From: Candidatus Aminicenantota bacterium
Lineage (GTDB): Bacteria; Acidobacteriota; Aminicenantia; UBA2199
Reading direction: 5' to 3'
DNA: 64,000 bases
NCBI GenBank assembly: GCA_016934745.1
Contig: JAFGSF010000022.1
Location: forward strand, 28,112 to 92,111
The notes beneath the pieces are model-generated. The model ran no database searches. It was given only the letters and a program-made list of their open reading frames with translations, and was not told where the DNA came from. Shown here piece by piece: positions 8,205-16,825 of the stretch. Every line of letters starts with the position of its first letter. The stretch's first letter is position 1. The position numbers and the translations under genes are program-made.

Positions 8205-9452
8205 TCAGGTGGTGAGGCGACGCTGCAGGGCCATGACGGCCACCAGGCCAAACAGCAGTCCCGAAACGAGCAATACGCCGTACGAAACCAGGGGGATGGC
8301 GCCGGCACCGATTTCCCGACAGCCGGTGATAAACCAGTTGTTGACCGTGAAGCCGGCCAGCCAGCGCATGCTGGAAGGGATCTGCTCGAGGGGAAGCATG
8401 CTGCCTCCAAACGCGGCGGAAACCAGGATGATCGGGCTGGCCAATGCCCCGGCCTGGTTCTTGTTCCTGAAAAAAGCGTTGAGCATGCCGAAAAACGCAG
8501 CGCTCCAGAAACAGGTGACGGCCACCAGGATGAACAGCCAGAAATAATCGCCCCAATCGATCCCAAAGACCAGCGCGCCCATGGCCATGGCCAGGCTGCA
8601 AACCAGCAGGCCGAGCAGCCAACCGCTGAAGATACGGGCCAGCATGAGCTCGTGGGTCGTGAGCGGCGAAAACATCATGCGCCGGATCTTACCGTCGGCA
8701 CGTTCGCTCTGGATCTCGCGCATGGAAGCTTCGACGATGAACAGCAGGAACATGATCAGCATGCCCGGCAGGATGTAGGCGAAAATATTGAAACCCTTGG
8801 CTTTTGAAACCTGGCCCGGTTTGGCCATGACGCTGGTTTTTAAGCCGATGCGCAGGGGGGACAGAAATTTTTTTATGGCCATGATCTTGACCCGGCTCAT
8901 TTCCAAAAATGGTGTCAGCTCGGCGAACGATATTTTTTCCAGTGAGGTGTTGCCGACCAGCTTGATGATTTTTATTTCATCGGCGAATATCTGGGCCAGG
9001 GCCGAGAAACCGACCGCCATGGTGTCGGCGAACTCTTCGACCACGGCCGGCAGGAATTCCTCGGAAGGATTCTTTACCACCACCAGCCGGACGGATTTCT
9101 GGTCGGCCAGGTCCAGGCTGAAACGCTCGGGGATGATGATCATGGCAGAAGCCTTGCCTTTTTTCATCAGTTTTTCACCTTCATTTTCACTGACGGTGGT
9201 TGCCTGGAACATATCCTTCAGTTGTTTCTGGTCAAAAGCGCCGATGAAAAATTTTGAAGCGATATTCTGGTCTAGATCGACCAGCAGCACCTTGATCGGT
9301 GGTAGCTTGGTCTCGCCGCCTGCTCCGGGATCAAATATCAAGCCGATCAGGGCGGTCATGGCGAAGGGGATGATCAGGAAAAGTAATGTGGATAGGGGCG
9401 ACTTCAAGCGGCGCTTGATATCGTTTTTGATAATCAGGATGGTGCGACTCAA
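8205..9452 (-). CDS. ABC-2 type exporter permease
   Basis: Second membrane subunit of the exporter. It begins with KNDIKRRLKSPLSTLLFLIIPFAMTALIGLIF, a cytoplasmic head and first helix, followed by about 170 extracytoplasmic residues and then five or six helices (ILPGMLIMFLLFIVEASMREIQSERADG marks the ABC-2 core). The length of 415 residues is normal. Its start overlaps the stop of the ATPase gene by 4 bp (ATGA), so the two are translationally coupled. It is paired with the permease at 6983-8104 in the same operon. Confidence 0.88.
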   Translation of the reverse strand: MSRTILIIKNDIKRRLKSPLSTLLFLIIPFAMTALIGLIFDPGAGGETKLPPIKVLLVDLDQNIASKFFIGAFDQKQLKDMFQATTVSENEGEKLMKKGKASAMIIIPERFSLDLADQKSVRLVVVKNPSEEFLPAVVEEFADTMAVGFSALAQIFADEIKIIKLVGNTSLEKISFAELTPFLEMSRVKIMAIKKFLSPLRIGLKTSVMAKPGQVSKAKGFNIFAYILPGMLIMFLLFIVEASMREIQSERADGKIRRMMFSPLTTHELMLARIFSGWLLGLLVCSLAMAMGALVFGIDWGDYFWLFILVAVTCFWSAAFFGMLNAFFRNKNQAGALASPIILVSAAFGGSMLPLEQIPSSMRWLAGFTVNNWFITGCREIGAGAIPLVSYGVLLVSGLLFGLVAVMALQRRLTT

Positions 9453-10396
9453 TCTCGTAAGCTCCTGCCGGTCAATTTAAGAAAAACAGCCTCCAGGTTG
9501 GGCGATTTTATTTTCAGGTCGGCCAGGGATACGTGCTGCTGGAACAAATGCTGCATCATGCCGGGAATGCCTTCCGAATTGGCGAAGGCCAGGTGGGCCT
9601 CGTTATCGGTGATGGAAAGAATTTCAATATCGTTGTGAATGAGCGGCTTGATGGCATCAGAGAAGCGATCGGCAGAGAATTCACCGCTGACAATGACGAT
9701 ATCTTTTTCGCCGACGATGCGGATGAGTTCATTCAGGGTACCCTGGGCCAGGATGATTCCCTTGTCCATGATGGCGATACGTGAGCAGGTCTGTTCCACT
9801 TCGGCCAATTGATGGGTGGTGAAGACGACCGTCGTACCTTGCAGGCCGACCTGGCGGATGATATCCAGGATGCTGACCTTGGCCTGGACGTCGATACCGA
9901 CCGTCGGCTCGTCGAGCAGCAGCAGTTCCGGTTGATGAATGAGGCCGATGGCGACGTTCAGGCGCCGCTTCATGCCTCCGGAAAATTTCTTGATTGGTTC
10001 CTTGGCCCGGGAGCTCAATTCGACCAGGGCCAACAAATCCTGGGCCCGTTTTTTCAACTCTTTTTCAGGAATACTGTAAAGACCGCCCCAAAACATCAGA
10101 TTCTCCATGGCGCCCAGCTCTTCGTAAAAGGCCATTTCCTGGGGCACGATGCCGATCTGGTTCCTGAGCTGCCGGTCAGCGAAAAGGTCCATGCCTTTAA
10201 AAACGACCGAGCCTGAAAAGTCGCGCAGGGTTCCTGATAAAATCGAAATCAAGGTCGTCTTGCCGGCGCCATTGGGGCCGAGCAAGCCGAGTACCTCACC
10301 CTTGTTCAGACCAAGGCTGAAATTGACCAGAGCGGGATTTTTCCCATGGTCATAGGCTTTGGACAGATTTTTAATTTCCAAAATAGGTGGTTGCAT
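9449..10396 (-). CDS. ABC exporter ATP-binding protein
   Basis: Drives the ABC-2 exporter encoded by the two downstream permease genes. Walker A GPNGAGKTT is at residues 40-48, the signature is FSGGMKRRL, Walker B is LLLLDEPTVGID, and the H-loop lies in VFTTHQLAEVEQ. After the core ATPase of about 220 residues there is a C-terminal extension of about 80 residues containing the helix-strand pattern usual in CcmA/NatA-type multidrug ATPases. The gene is first in the leftward operon. A poor promoter-like TTTTAA-17-TACAAT lies directly before it. Confidence 0.94.
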   Translation of the reverse strand: MQPPILEIKNLSKAYDHGKNPALVNFSLGLNKGEVLGLLGPNGAGKTTLISILSGTLRDFSGSVVFKGMDLFADRQLRNQIGIVPQEMAFYEELGAMENLMFWGGLYSIPEKELKKRAQDLLALVELSSRAKEPIKKFSGGMKRRLNVAIGLIHQPELLLLDEPTVGIDVQAKVSILDIIRQVGLQGTTVVFTTHQLAEVEQTCSRIAIMDKGIILAQGTLNELIRIVGEKDIVIVSGEFSADRFSDAIKPLIHNDIEILSITDNEAHLAFANSEGIPGMMQHLFQQHVSLADLKIKSPNLEAVFLKLTGRSLRD

Positions 10397-10477
10397 GAAA
10401 TGATTGTAACACAGGTTCGCCGGTGTTAAAAGCGGGCAACAGCGGCCGTGGATTTTAACCGCAAGGCATACGGATGA

Positions 10478-11914
10478 CTAATTTTCAGGATCGACGGTCA
10501 TGTACACGTAATCGAAATCACAGCTGGTTTTTACTCCGGCGCCGCCAAAACCAAGCATGACATGGGTGGGATTATAGGTGCCGTCCAGCAGCGTGTAAAC
10601 CAGGCTGTCGTTGATGGCCAGGGCATAACTGCCGCCATGGCGAACGACTTTGAGCGTGTTCCAGCTGTTAATTCCCTGGTTGACGGCACTGCTGGTGTCG
10701 CTGTAGAGAAGAGTCGGAGAAGTCGGGGACGGATCCTGCAAGTTGTAGTTTTCGACCCGGTAGACGCTGATCATGCCATCCATGCTGAATCCCAGCGCAT
10801 ACCCCGAATTATTAGTAAAACTGTTCGATATTCCCAGCATGATAAAGAGCGGCGCTCCGCTGTTGCTGCCGCTATGTTCGCTCCAGCGCATGCGGCTCTC
10901 GACGGTATAGGAGGATTCACCATAGAAAAAATTGTAAATGCTGACCGCGAGCTTATCACTTGTTTGACTGGCCGAATAATAACCGCCGGCGGCATTCCAG
11001 GCGCCGGTTTGATCCGTGAGCCAGAAGTCGGCCGTATTGTCCGTAAAGTCCTCCTTGAAGCCCAGTAAATTAAAGGCCGGGCTCATGGCGCGGGCATCGG
11101 GCCATGCCGAGCATGAAATCTGTATCTTGAAATTATGGCCTTCATTCGTCGCAGCCGGAACATTCCAGGTATAAGAGCCGGAATTCGGCATGGCCAGGGC
11201 CACGTCACTGATTTTAATGTCATTCTGGAAAAGCATTAGATCGACCTTGGTTACGGCCATGATCTGATGCGGCGCCGACGAACCGTGAGCAGCCTCCATG
11301 GCGCTGGAATCCCAGCGGACCACGCACTGAGTCTCTCTCTGGACATTGGCGTTGGCTTCGGGTTCGTTTACGGCGAAGGTACCGATATCGAGGAGGAAAT
11401 CCACCGAATTCTTGCCGTTTTTTATAACGATTTCTCGTTCGCCATCGGCGTATCCCTCCAACACGACCTTGATGGTATGGGCTCCCAACGAAGGTTTCAG
11501 CTGGCAGGGTGAAATTTTCCCGCTGTCTTTACCGTCCAGGTAAACCCTGGCACCGGCCGGGGTTGTATTCACCTGCAGGGTGTTTTTCACGATGAATAAA
11601 TAATAGATTAGTCCGCCGGCAAGCGCCAGGCTCAGGATCACACCCAACCAGGGGAAAAATTTCTTTTTTATTTTAGGCTTTGCCACTTCGGCCTGCTCCA
11701 CGAACCGGATTGCCTTTTCCGGGTTTTCAGTTTCACAAGTGGTGGAATTGCCTCCGGTTCCGTCAGCATTGGCCTCGACGGATTTCCGAGAGCGGGCGTC
11801 GGGATATGGCCCCTGGGCGAATGCCTGGAACGTCGATGCGTGGATCCAGCCGGTGAAAGAAAGTATCAGCAGATAGCCCCATGCCTTGCGGGTTGTTTCG
11901 AATAGGTTGCTCAC
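10478..11914 (-). CDS. PEGA-domain membrane protein with lectin-like C-terminal domain
   Basis: Unknown role at the cell surface. Signal-like segment at 10-35; a linker; KPKIKKKFFPW and a membrane helix at 88-109; then a PEGA repeat at about 112-178 (VNTTPAGARVYLDGKDSG, GAHTIKVVLEGYADG). A middle region follows that may be a beta-sandwich, and residues about 290-478 form a LamG or concanavalin-like domain (DFTDNTADFWLTDQTGAW, YTVESRMRWSEHSG, GYALGFSMDG). The start is GTG at 11914: AGGAG is 6 bp upstream, and the overlapping ATG is followed at once by a stop. It shares its plan with the proteins at 369 and 4557. Confidence 0.82.
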   Translation of the reverse strand: MSNLFETTRKAWGYLLILSFTGWIHASTFQAFAQGPYPDARSRKSVEANADGTGGNSTTCETENPEKAIRFVEQAEVAKPKIKKKFFPWLGVILSLALAGGLIYYLFIVKNTLQVNTTPAGARVYLDGKDSGKISPCQLKPSLGAHTIKVVLEGYADGEREIVIKNGKNSVDFLLDIGTFAVNEPEANANVQRETQCVVRWDSSAMEAAHGSSAPHQIMAVTKVDLMLFQNDIKISDVALAMPNSGSYTWNVPAATNEGHNFKIQISCSAWPDARAMSPAFNLLGFKEDFTDNTADFWLTDQTGAWNAAGGYYSASQTSDKLAVSIYNFFYGESSYTVESRMRWSEHSGSNSGAPLFIMLGISNSFTNNSGYALGFSMDGMISVYRVENYNLQDPSPTSPTLLYSDTSSAVNQGINSWNTLKVVRHGGSYALAINDSLVYTLLDGTYNPTHVMLGFGGAGVKTSCDFDYVYMTVDPEN

Positions 11915-12051
11915 ATTGAACTCCTCGAATTTGCCTTATGATAATGTCCCGTCGCGTGAAAGTCAAATTCAACGGCGGCAACGGTCAGGATGGCCGGGGG
12001 AACTGTCGGCATCCTATTGACTTTTCCAAGGGGATTATTCATAGTAGGCGG

Positions 12052-12945
12052 GTGAAAGGTGAAGCGTATGCGGCGGTTGTTTTGCTGGTCTTGACCATGA
12101 TGCCCCTCCCGGGTTCCGATAACGATTTCTTTCCGTCAGCGGTCCAAGGCTGGATATTGACGGAAGCGGGTGAAGACTATACGCCCGAAAGCCTTTACCG
12201 CTACATCGATGGTGCGTCCGAACTCTATATTTCATACGGATTCACCAGATTGATTTCACGGCGCTATGAAAAACCGGGCCACGGTGAAATCGTGGTCGAT
12301 TTTTTCGACATGAAAAGCCCGGCCAACGCGTTTGGAATTTTTAGCCATAGCCAGGAGCGTCCGCTAAAGGAAATCGGGCAGGATTCGGAATACCTAGACG
12401 GGCTGTTGCGTTTCTGGAAAGATCGATTTTATGTTTCCCTGTGGTGCAGTCCTGAAACCGCCGAATCCAGGACTGCCGTGATGGAGCTTGGGCATCGCCT
12501 CGCCGCTCTCATCCAGAGCCAAGGCAGTCGTCCCGACATCCTGGGATTATTGCCGGCTCCGGGATTGCTGCCGTCCACCATCCGTTTCTTTCACCATCAT
12601 GCCTGGCAAAACGCCTATACATTTATTTCGGCCGAAAACCTGTTGGATATCGGACCGGATCGCCAGGCTGTCCTGGCCAAATACGTACTGGGTGAAGACA
12701 GGCTGATCATGCTGCTGATCCTTTATCCAGATGCAAATGCCGCCGAGCAGGCATTTGCCAACCTCACGCATCGATTCAACTTGCCTGTCGAAAGAGGCGC
12801 GGCGGTCAGGCTGGCTGACGGAAAACATTTCGCCGCCCGTCTGCAAGGGGAAATGTTGGCCGCGGTCTGGAACAGCCGCAGCGCCGAGGGAGCGTTGGAG
12901 CTGCTTTCCGCCCTGCAGGCAGAAACATTGCCTTTTGAGAAATAA
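12052..12945 (+). CDS. DUF6599-family exported protein
   Basis: Function unknown. The GTG at 12052 is preferred because it gives a clean signal peptide (VKGEAYAAVVLLVLTMM); an upstream in-frame ATG at 11938 would leave only 23 bp between divergent genes. The mature part has GWILTEAGEDYTPESLYRYIDGASELYISYGF, a motif I associate with DUF6599 proteins, followed by VVDFFDMKSPANAFGIFSHSQ and a second half repeating the same fold. It is directly followed by a DUF362 protein gene, a pairing seen in related genomes, which suggests a joint role in electron transfer or cofactor handling (inference). Confidence 0.75.
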   Translation: MKGEAYAAVVLLVLTMMPLPGSDNDFFPSAVQGWILTEAGEDYTPESLYRYIDGASELYISYGFTRLISRRYEKPGHGEIVVDFFDMKSPANAFGIFSHSQERPLKEIGQDSEYLDGLLRFWKDRFYVSLWCSPETAESRTAVMELGHRLAALIQSQGSRPDILGLLPAPGLLPSTIRFFHHHAWQNAYTFISAENLLDIGPDRQAVLAKYVLGEDRLIMLLILYPDANAAEQAFANLTHRFNLPVERGAAVRLADGKHFAARLQGEMLAAVWNSRSAEGALELLSALQAETLPFEK

Positions 12946-12964
12946 CTTTGTTTTGAGGAGTAGA

Positions 12965-13861
12965 ATGATGAAAAAAAAGAATATCAGCCGCCGTGAATTT
13001 ATCAAAACCGGTGCGGTTGGAGCCGCGGCTGGATCGTTGGCCTTGGCCTGGCCGCTGAAGCTGCCTGCCCAAACGCGGGCAAAAACCCGGGTCGTTTTGA
13101 TCCGTGACCGGGATGTCATCGATGAGAACGGCGCCATCCGCAGCGATCACGTCCACGCCATGCTGGATGAGGCCTTGAAAACCCTGCTGGGGGAAAAAGA
13201 TGCGCTCCGTGCCTGGAAGAAAATCGTCAAGCCGGACGACATCGTGGGCATTAAAAGCAATGTCTGGCGGTCGCTGCCCACACCGCCGGCCGTGGAAGAA
13301 GCGATCCGTAAATCCGTTCTGGCGGCGGGGGTCCAGGCAAAAAACATCAGCGTGCGCGACCGCGGCGTTCTCGGCGACCCGGTTTTCATGAAGGCCACGG
13401 CCCTGATCAATGTCCGGCCCATGCGCACCCATGACTGGTCGGGACTGGGCACCCTCCTGAAAAACTACATCATGTTCGTCCCCGACCCGCCCCGTTTCCA
13501 TTCCGATTCCTGCGCCGATCTGGCGGCGCTCTGGCAATTGCCCGAGGTTAAGGGCAAAACGCGGCTGAACGTGTTGGTCATGCTCACGCCGCTCTTCCAC
13601 AGCGTCGGTCCGCACGGCTTCAATCCCGCCTATGTTTGGCAATACAATGGGCTCCTTGTGGGCTTGGACCCGGTGGCTGTGGATTCCGTCGGCGCACGCA
13701 TTATTCAGGCCAGGCGGCGGGAATTTTTCGGCACAGACCGGCCGATTAATCCGCCGCCCAAGCATATCGAACTGGCCGACAGCCGCCACCACCTGGGTAC
13801 GGCCGATCCGAACAAGATCGAACTGGTCAAGCTCGGTTGGACCGAAGGGGTATTGATTTAG
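12965..13861 (+). CDS. DUF362 protein with Tat signal
   Basis: Exported folded, as shown by the twin-arginine motif SRREFIKTG at the N-terminus, followed by GAVGAAAGSLALAWPLKLPAQ. The body has DUF362 features: DIVGIKSNVWRS, LINVRPMRTHDWSGLGTLLKNYI and NGLLVGLDPVAVDSVGARIIQ. Some DUF362 proteins carry a 4Fe-4S ferredoxin domain, but no CxxCxxC motif is present here. The start ATG at 12965 follows GAGGAG at the usual distance. It lies 19 bp after the DUF6599 gene, so the two are probably one operon. The biochemical activity is not established. Confidence 0.85.
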   Translation: MMKKKNISRREFIKTGAVGAAAGSLALAWPLKLPAQTRAKTRVVLIRDRDVIDENGAIRSDHVHAMLDEALKTLLGEKDALRAWKKIVKPDDIVGIKSNVWRSLPTPPAVEEAIRKSVLAAGVQAKNISVRDRGVLGDPVFMKATALINVRPMRTHDWSGLGTLLKNYIMFVPDPPRFHSDSCADLAALWQLPEVKGKTRLNVLVMLTPLFHSVGPHGFNPAYVWQYNGLLVGLDPVAVDSVGARIIQARRREFFGTDRPINPPPKHIELADSRHHLGTADPNKIELVKLGWTEGVLI

Positions 13862-13903
13862 AAGAGAGAAGCGGACTGCCGCCGCGTTTCCGGCCCTTGA
13901 ATT

Positions 13904-15484
13904 TCAGCGGTCGGACAGAATGATTTGCAAAGCCAATAGCAGCGACATGATAAGGGCGGACCAAACGGCCATGACCAATACCGCCTGGCGGTCCTTTGCC
14001 AACCCAGCCGAGAATGTCGGCTTATATCCTGGCACGGGCGTGCCGCCGTGGGACAGCGCCAGGGCGACCGCGGAGGTGATTCCGAATCCGGCCACGTTCC
14101 ACCATAGCCAGGAGACGGTCGAGCTTTGAAAGGCCCACAAGTAGATGTTGGCGCCGAAACCGGCCAAAAGACCAGATAAGGCGGCCCTTTCCTTTACCTG
14201 TGGGGCCAGGATGCCGATCATGAAAACCGCGGCGATCGGCCCGTAAAAAGCGGAGCCGATCTTGTTGACGATCTCGATCACCGTTTCTCCCGAGTCGGCC
14301 ATGGCCCAGGCGGCCAGGAATGCCGTCCCGCCCCATAAAAAGGTCAGCAACCGGGAAACGAGCAATTTTTTCCTTTGCTGCAAGTTGTTCAGGCCAGGTT
14401 TGAGTTTGAGCAGCACGTCGTTCCAGGAGACAGCGCTCAGGGAATTGAGCGCTGAGTCGAGGCTGGAAAGAGAGGCGGCGAAAATGCCGGCGATCACAAA
14501 TCCCAGGAATCCAGACGGGACGAACGAGCGGAAGAAGTGCGGCATGATGTAATCGGGCGGCAAGCCGACAATTTGCGCGGCAAAGGCCGGCCGTGAGGCC
14601 AGGAAAGGGATCATGAGGAACCCGATCAGGCAGTAGGTGGCGACGATCGGAAAGCGCAGCAAGCCGTTGATGAGCAGGGCCTGGCGGGCCTGTCCGTGAT
14701 CGGCAGAAGTCAGCAGCCGCTGCGCCTGGCTTTGGTCGCAGCCGTAATAGGAAAGGTAGAGGAAAAACCCGCCCAGCAGCATCGGCCAGAAAGAAAATGT
14801 GCTGCCGGCGCCCCCGCTGGTGACGATGACTGCATAGCGGCCGGGCGCGCTTGAGATCAGGGGAGCCGGGATGCCACCCAGCATGCGTACGAGGATGATC
14901 ACGCAGATCAGGGCCGAGGTCCAGAGGATGGCCAGTTGGATGATGTCGGTATATATATCGGCCATGATACCCCCCATGGTGGTATAAACCAGAGTGACCA
15001 GGGCGATGGCCACCAGGGACCCAAGCAGTGAAATGTCGAGGCAGACCGAAATCACGTAGGCCGTGGCCAGCAGGACAACTCCGGAGCCAAGGCTGCGGCT
15101 GAGCAGGAAGAACACGGTGACCATCAGGCGCAAGGTGCGGCCGAAGCGCTTTTCCAGGTAGTGATAGATGGAAATGGAATTGGAGCGGCGGTAGAGCGGC
15201 AATAGAAAAACAATAATCGCGGCCATGGCCAGGGGAACGGCCAGTTCGTATTGCAGCCAGCGCAGGCCGCCGCCGGTTTTGACTGCAATGAATGCCGGGG
15301 CGCCGACCAGGCTGATGGCGCTGACCTGGTTGGCCAGCAGCGATAATCCGATCGGCCAGCCGCGGATCCGGCGCCCAGCCAGGAAATAGTCGATTTCATC
15401 GCGTTGCCTGCGGCTGAGCCGGTAGCCGATATAGATAACCAGGACGACCGTTGCGGCGATGATTATCCAATCCAGAATGGTCAT
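13904..15484 (-). CDS. sodium:solute symporter (SSS family)
   Basis: Inner-membrane cotransporter of the SSS/SLC5 family with about 13-14 helices in 526 residues. It begins DWIIIAATVVLVIYIGYRLSRRQ, and then has YFLAGRRIRGWPIGLSLLANQVSAISLVGAPAF, the sodium-site region of TM1 and the first loop. LSYYGCDQSQAQRLLTSAD and SLSSLDSALNSLSAVSWNDV are family signatures; the latter contains the conserved serines of the second sodium site. The substrate (sugar, proline, organic acid) cannot be assigned. No obvious ribosome binding site precedes the ATG. It stands alone and is convergent with the DUF362 gene. Confidence 0.9.
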   Translation of the reverse strand: MTILDWIIIAATVVLVIYIGYRLSRRQRDEIDYFLAGRRIRGWPIGLSLLANQVSAISLVGAPAFIAVKTGGGLRWLQYELAVPLAMAAIIVFLLPLYRRSNSISIYHYLEKRFGRTLRLMVTVFFLLSRSLGSGVVLLATAYVISVCLDISLLGSLVAIALVTLVYTTMGGIMADIYTDIIQLAILWTSALICVIILVRMLGGIPAPLISSAPGRYAVIVTSGGAGSTFSFWPMLLGGFFLYLSYYGCDQSQAQRLLTSADHGQARQALLINGLLRFPIVATYCLIGFLMIPFLASRPAFAAQIVGLPPDYIMPHFFRSFVPSGFLGFVIAGIFAASLSSLDSALNSLSAVSWNDVLLKLKPGLNNLQQRKKLLVSRLLTFLWGGTAFLAAWAMADSGETVIEIVNKIGSAFYGPIAAVFMIGILAPQVKERAALSGLLAGFGANIYLWAFQSSTVSWLWWNVAGFGITSAVALALSHGGTPVPGYKPTFSAGLAKDRQAVLVMAVWSALIMSLLLALQIILSDR

Positions 15485-15596
15485 TTTTAAATTAGAACAA
15501 AAGCTGTGATTTTTTTCAATCCGTGCTTCAGGTGAAATGGATTTTTTCTAAATAAATATTTCGCTTGGTGACACGAACACCCACATTGGCAATGCT

Positions 15597-16802
15597 TCAC
15601 GTTCTGCCGAGCAGGGCTCTGATAAATCCATCTCCCTGCAACAAACCGTAGCTCCCCAACCGGCATGTTTCCTCGTTGAACTCTGAAATGCCGTCGGGTT
15701 TTTTAGCGGGGCTGCAAATAAGAAAGGGCACCGCGTCGCGGGTGTGGGTGCGCAAGGCGCAGGGAGTGGCATGGTCGGGAAGCAGGGCGATGGTCACCGG
15801 TTCATTCATCGCGGCCACGCATTCGAGGACCGGCTTGACCACCTGCTGGTCGAGGTCCTCGATGGTGCGCACCTTCAATTCCACGTTGCCTTCATGCCCG
15901 GCTTCGTCAATGGCTTCGATGTGCAGAAATACGAAATCCATTTCTTTTAAAACCCGGCAGGCGGCTTTCACCTTGCCTTTATAGTTGGTGTCGAACAGTC
16001 CGGTAGCGCCCGGGACCCTGACCGGAGTCAAACCGGCATAGACTCCGAGGCCGAAAATCAGGTCGACGGCCGATATGACGGCTCCGCGCAAACCGTACAA
16101 TTCCTGGAAGGTCTTCATTTGCGGCCGATGCCCGGGCGACCAGGGCCAGATCGAATTACCCATGTCTTTGCCATTGGCCCTGCGGCGCCGATTGACGGGG
16201 TGGCTGCCCAGGATGGTCTGGGAAGCTAGGATCAGGTCGGTCAGCAGCTTGGCCGTGGAACTTTTTTTTGCCTTGGCCCGAGGCAGGACCTTGATAAACG
16301 GCGTACCTGGAACATCATGGGGCGGTGTGCACTCGAAATCGTTCCGCCCGCCCTTGATGACCAGCAGGTGGCGGTAGCTGAACCCTGGGTAAAAGCGGAG
16401 CGAAGGGCCGGCAAACTCCTCGTTCAGGGCTTTGACCAGCTGCAGCGATTCTTCGCTGCCGATATGACCTGCAGAATGGTTCTTGATCTTTTCGTTTTCA
16501 ATACAAATGATGTTGCAGCGCATGGCCAGGTCGTCAGCGGCGAGATCCACTTTCATGCTGGCCGCTTCCAGGACGCCCCGGCCCTGGTACACCTGGTGCA
16601 CATCGTAGCCAAGAACCGAAAGGTTGGCGACCTCGCTGCCCGGCGGCATGTCATCGGGAACGGTGATCAGTCGCCCACAGCGGCTTTGGGCGCAGAGTTG
16701 GTCAATGGCCGGGGTGCGGGCCGCCATGAGCGGAGTTTTTGCCTCCAAGCGGTCGATGGGGTAATCGGCCATGCCGTCGGCCAGGATGATGATATATTTC
16801 AT
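15597..16802 (-). CDS. apgM: cofactor-independent phosphoglycerate mutase family, likely homoserine kinase
   Basis: Alkaline-phosphatase-superfamily metalloenzyme of the ApgM type. MKYIIILADGMADYP carries the first metal ligand. PGSEVANLSVLGYD at 54-67 holds the nucleophile region, and LLPDHATP and RTHTRDAVPFLI supply the later metal ligands. The 401-residue length fits. A subgroup next to thrC has been proposed as a non-orthologous homoserine kinase (TIGR02535). Here the gene lies 23 bp downstream of thrC on the same strand, and no GHMP-type homoserine kinase is in the window. I favour the homoserine kinase role, while glycolytic mutase activity remains possible. The ribosome binding site is GAGGAA. 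Confidence 0.88.
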   Translation of the reverse strand: MKYIIILADGMADYPIDRLEAKTPLMAARTPAIDQLCAQSRCGRLITVPDDMPPGSEVANLSVLGYDVHQVYQGRGVLEAASMKVDLAADDLAMRCNIICIENEKIKNHSAGHIGSEESLQLVKALNEEFAGPSLRFYPGFSYRHLLVIKGGRNDFECTPPHDVPGTPFIKVLPRAKAKKSSTAKLLTDLILASQTILGSHPVNRRRRANGKDMGNSIWPWSPGHRPQMKTFQELYGLRGAVISAVDLIFGLGVYAGLTPVRVPGATGLFDTNYKGKVKAACRVLKEMDFVFLHIEAIDEAGHEGNVELKVRTIEDLDQQVVKPVLECVAAMNEPVTIALLPDHATPCALRTHTRDAVPFLICSPAKKPDGISEFNEETCRLGSYGLLQGDGFIRALLGRT

Positions 16803-16825
16803 GAGTTCCTCTTTGGCTGCAAAGC

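Noticed and set aside
8101..8622. Leftward frame ending in WIRALDGKFKICSK and YKAL
   Set aside because: It lies antiphase within the permease gene and then runs through the palindrome. The similarity to the M48 N-terminus is due to the repeat, not to shared protein ancestry.
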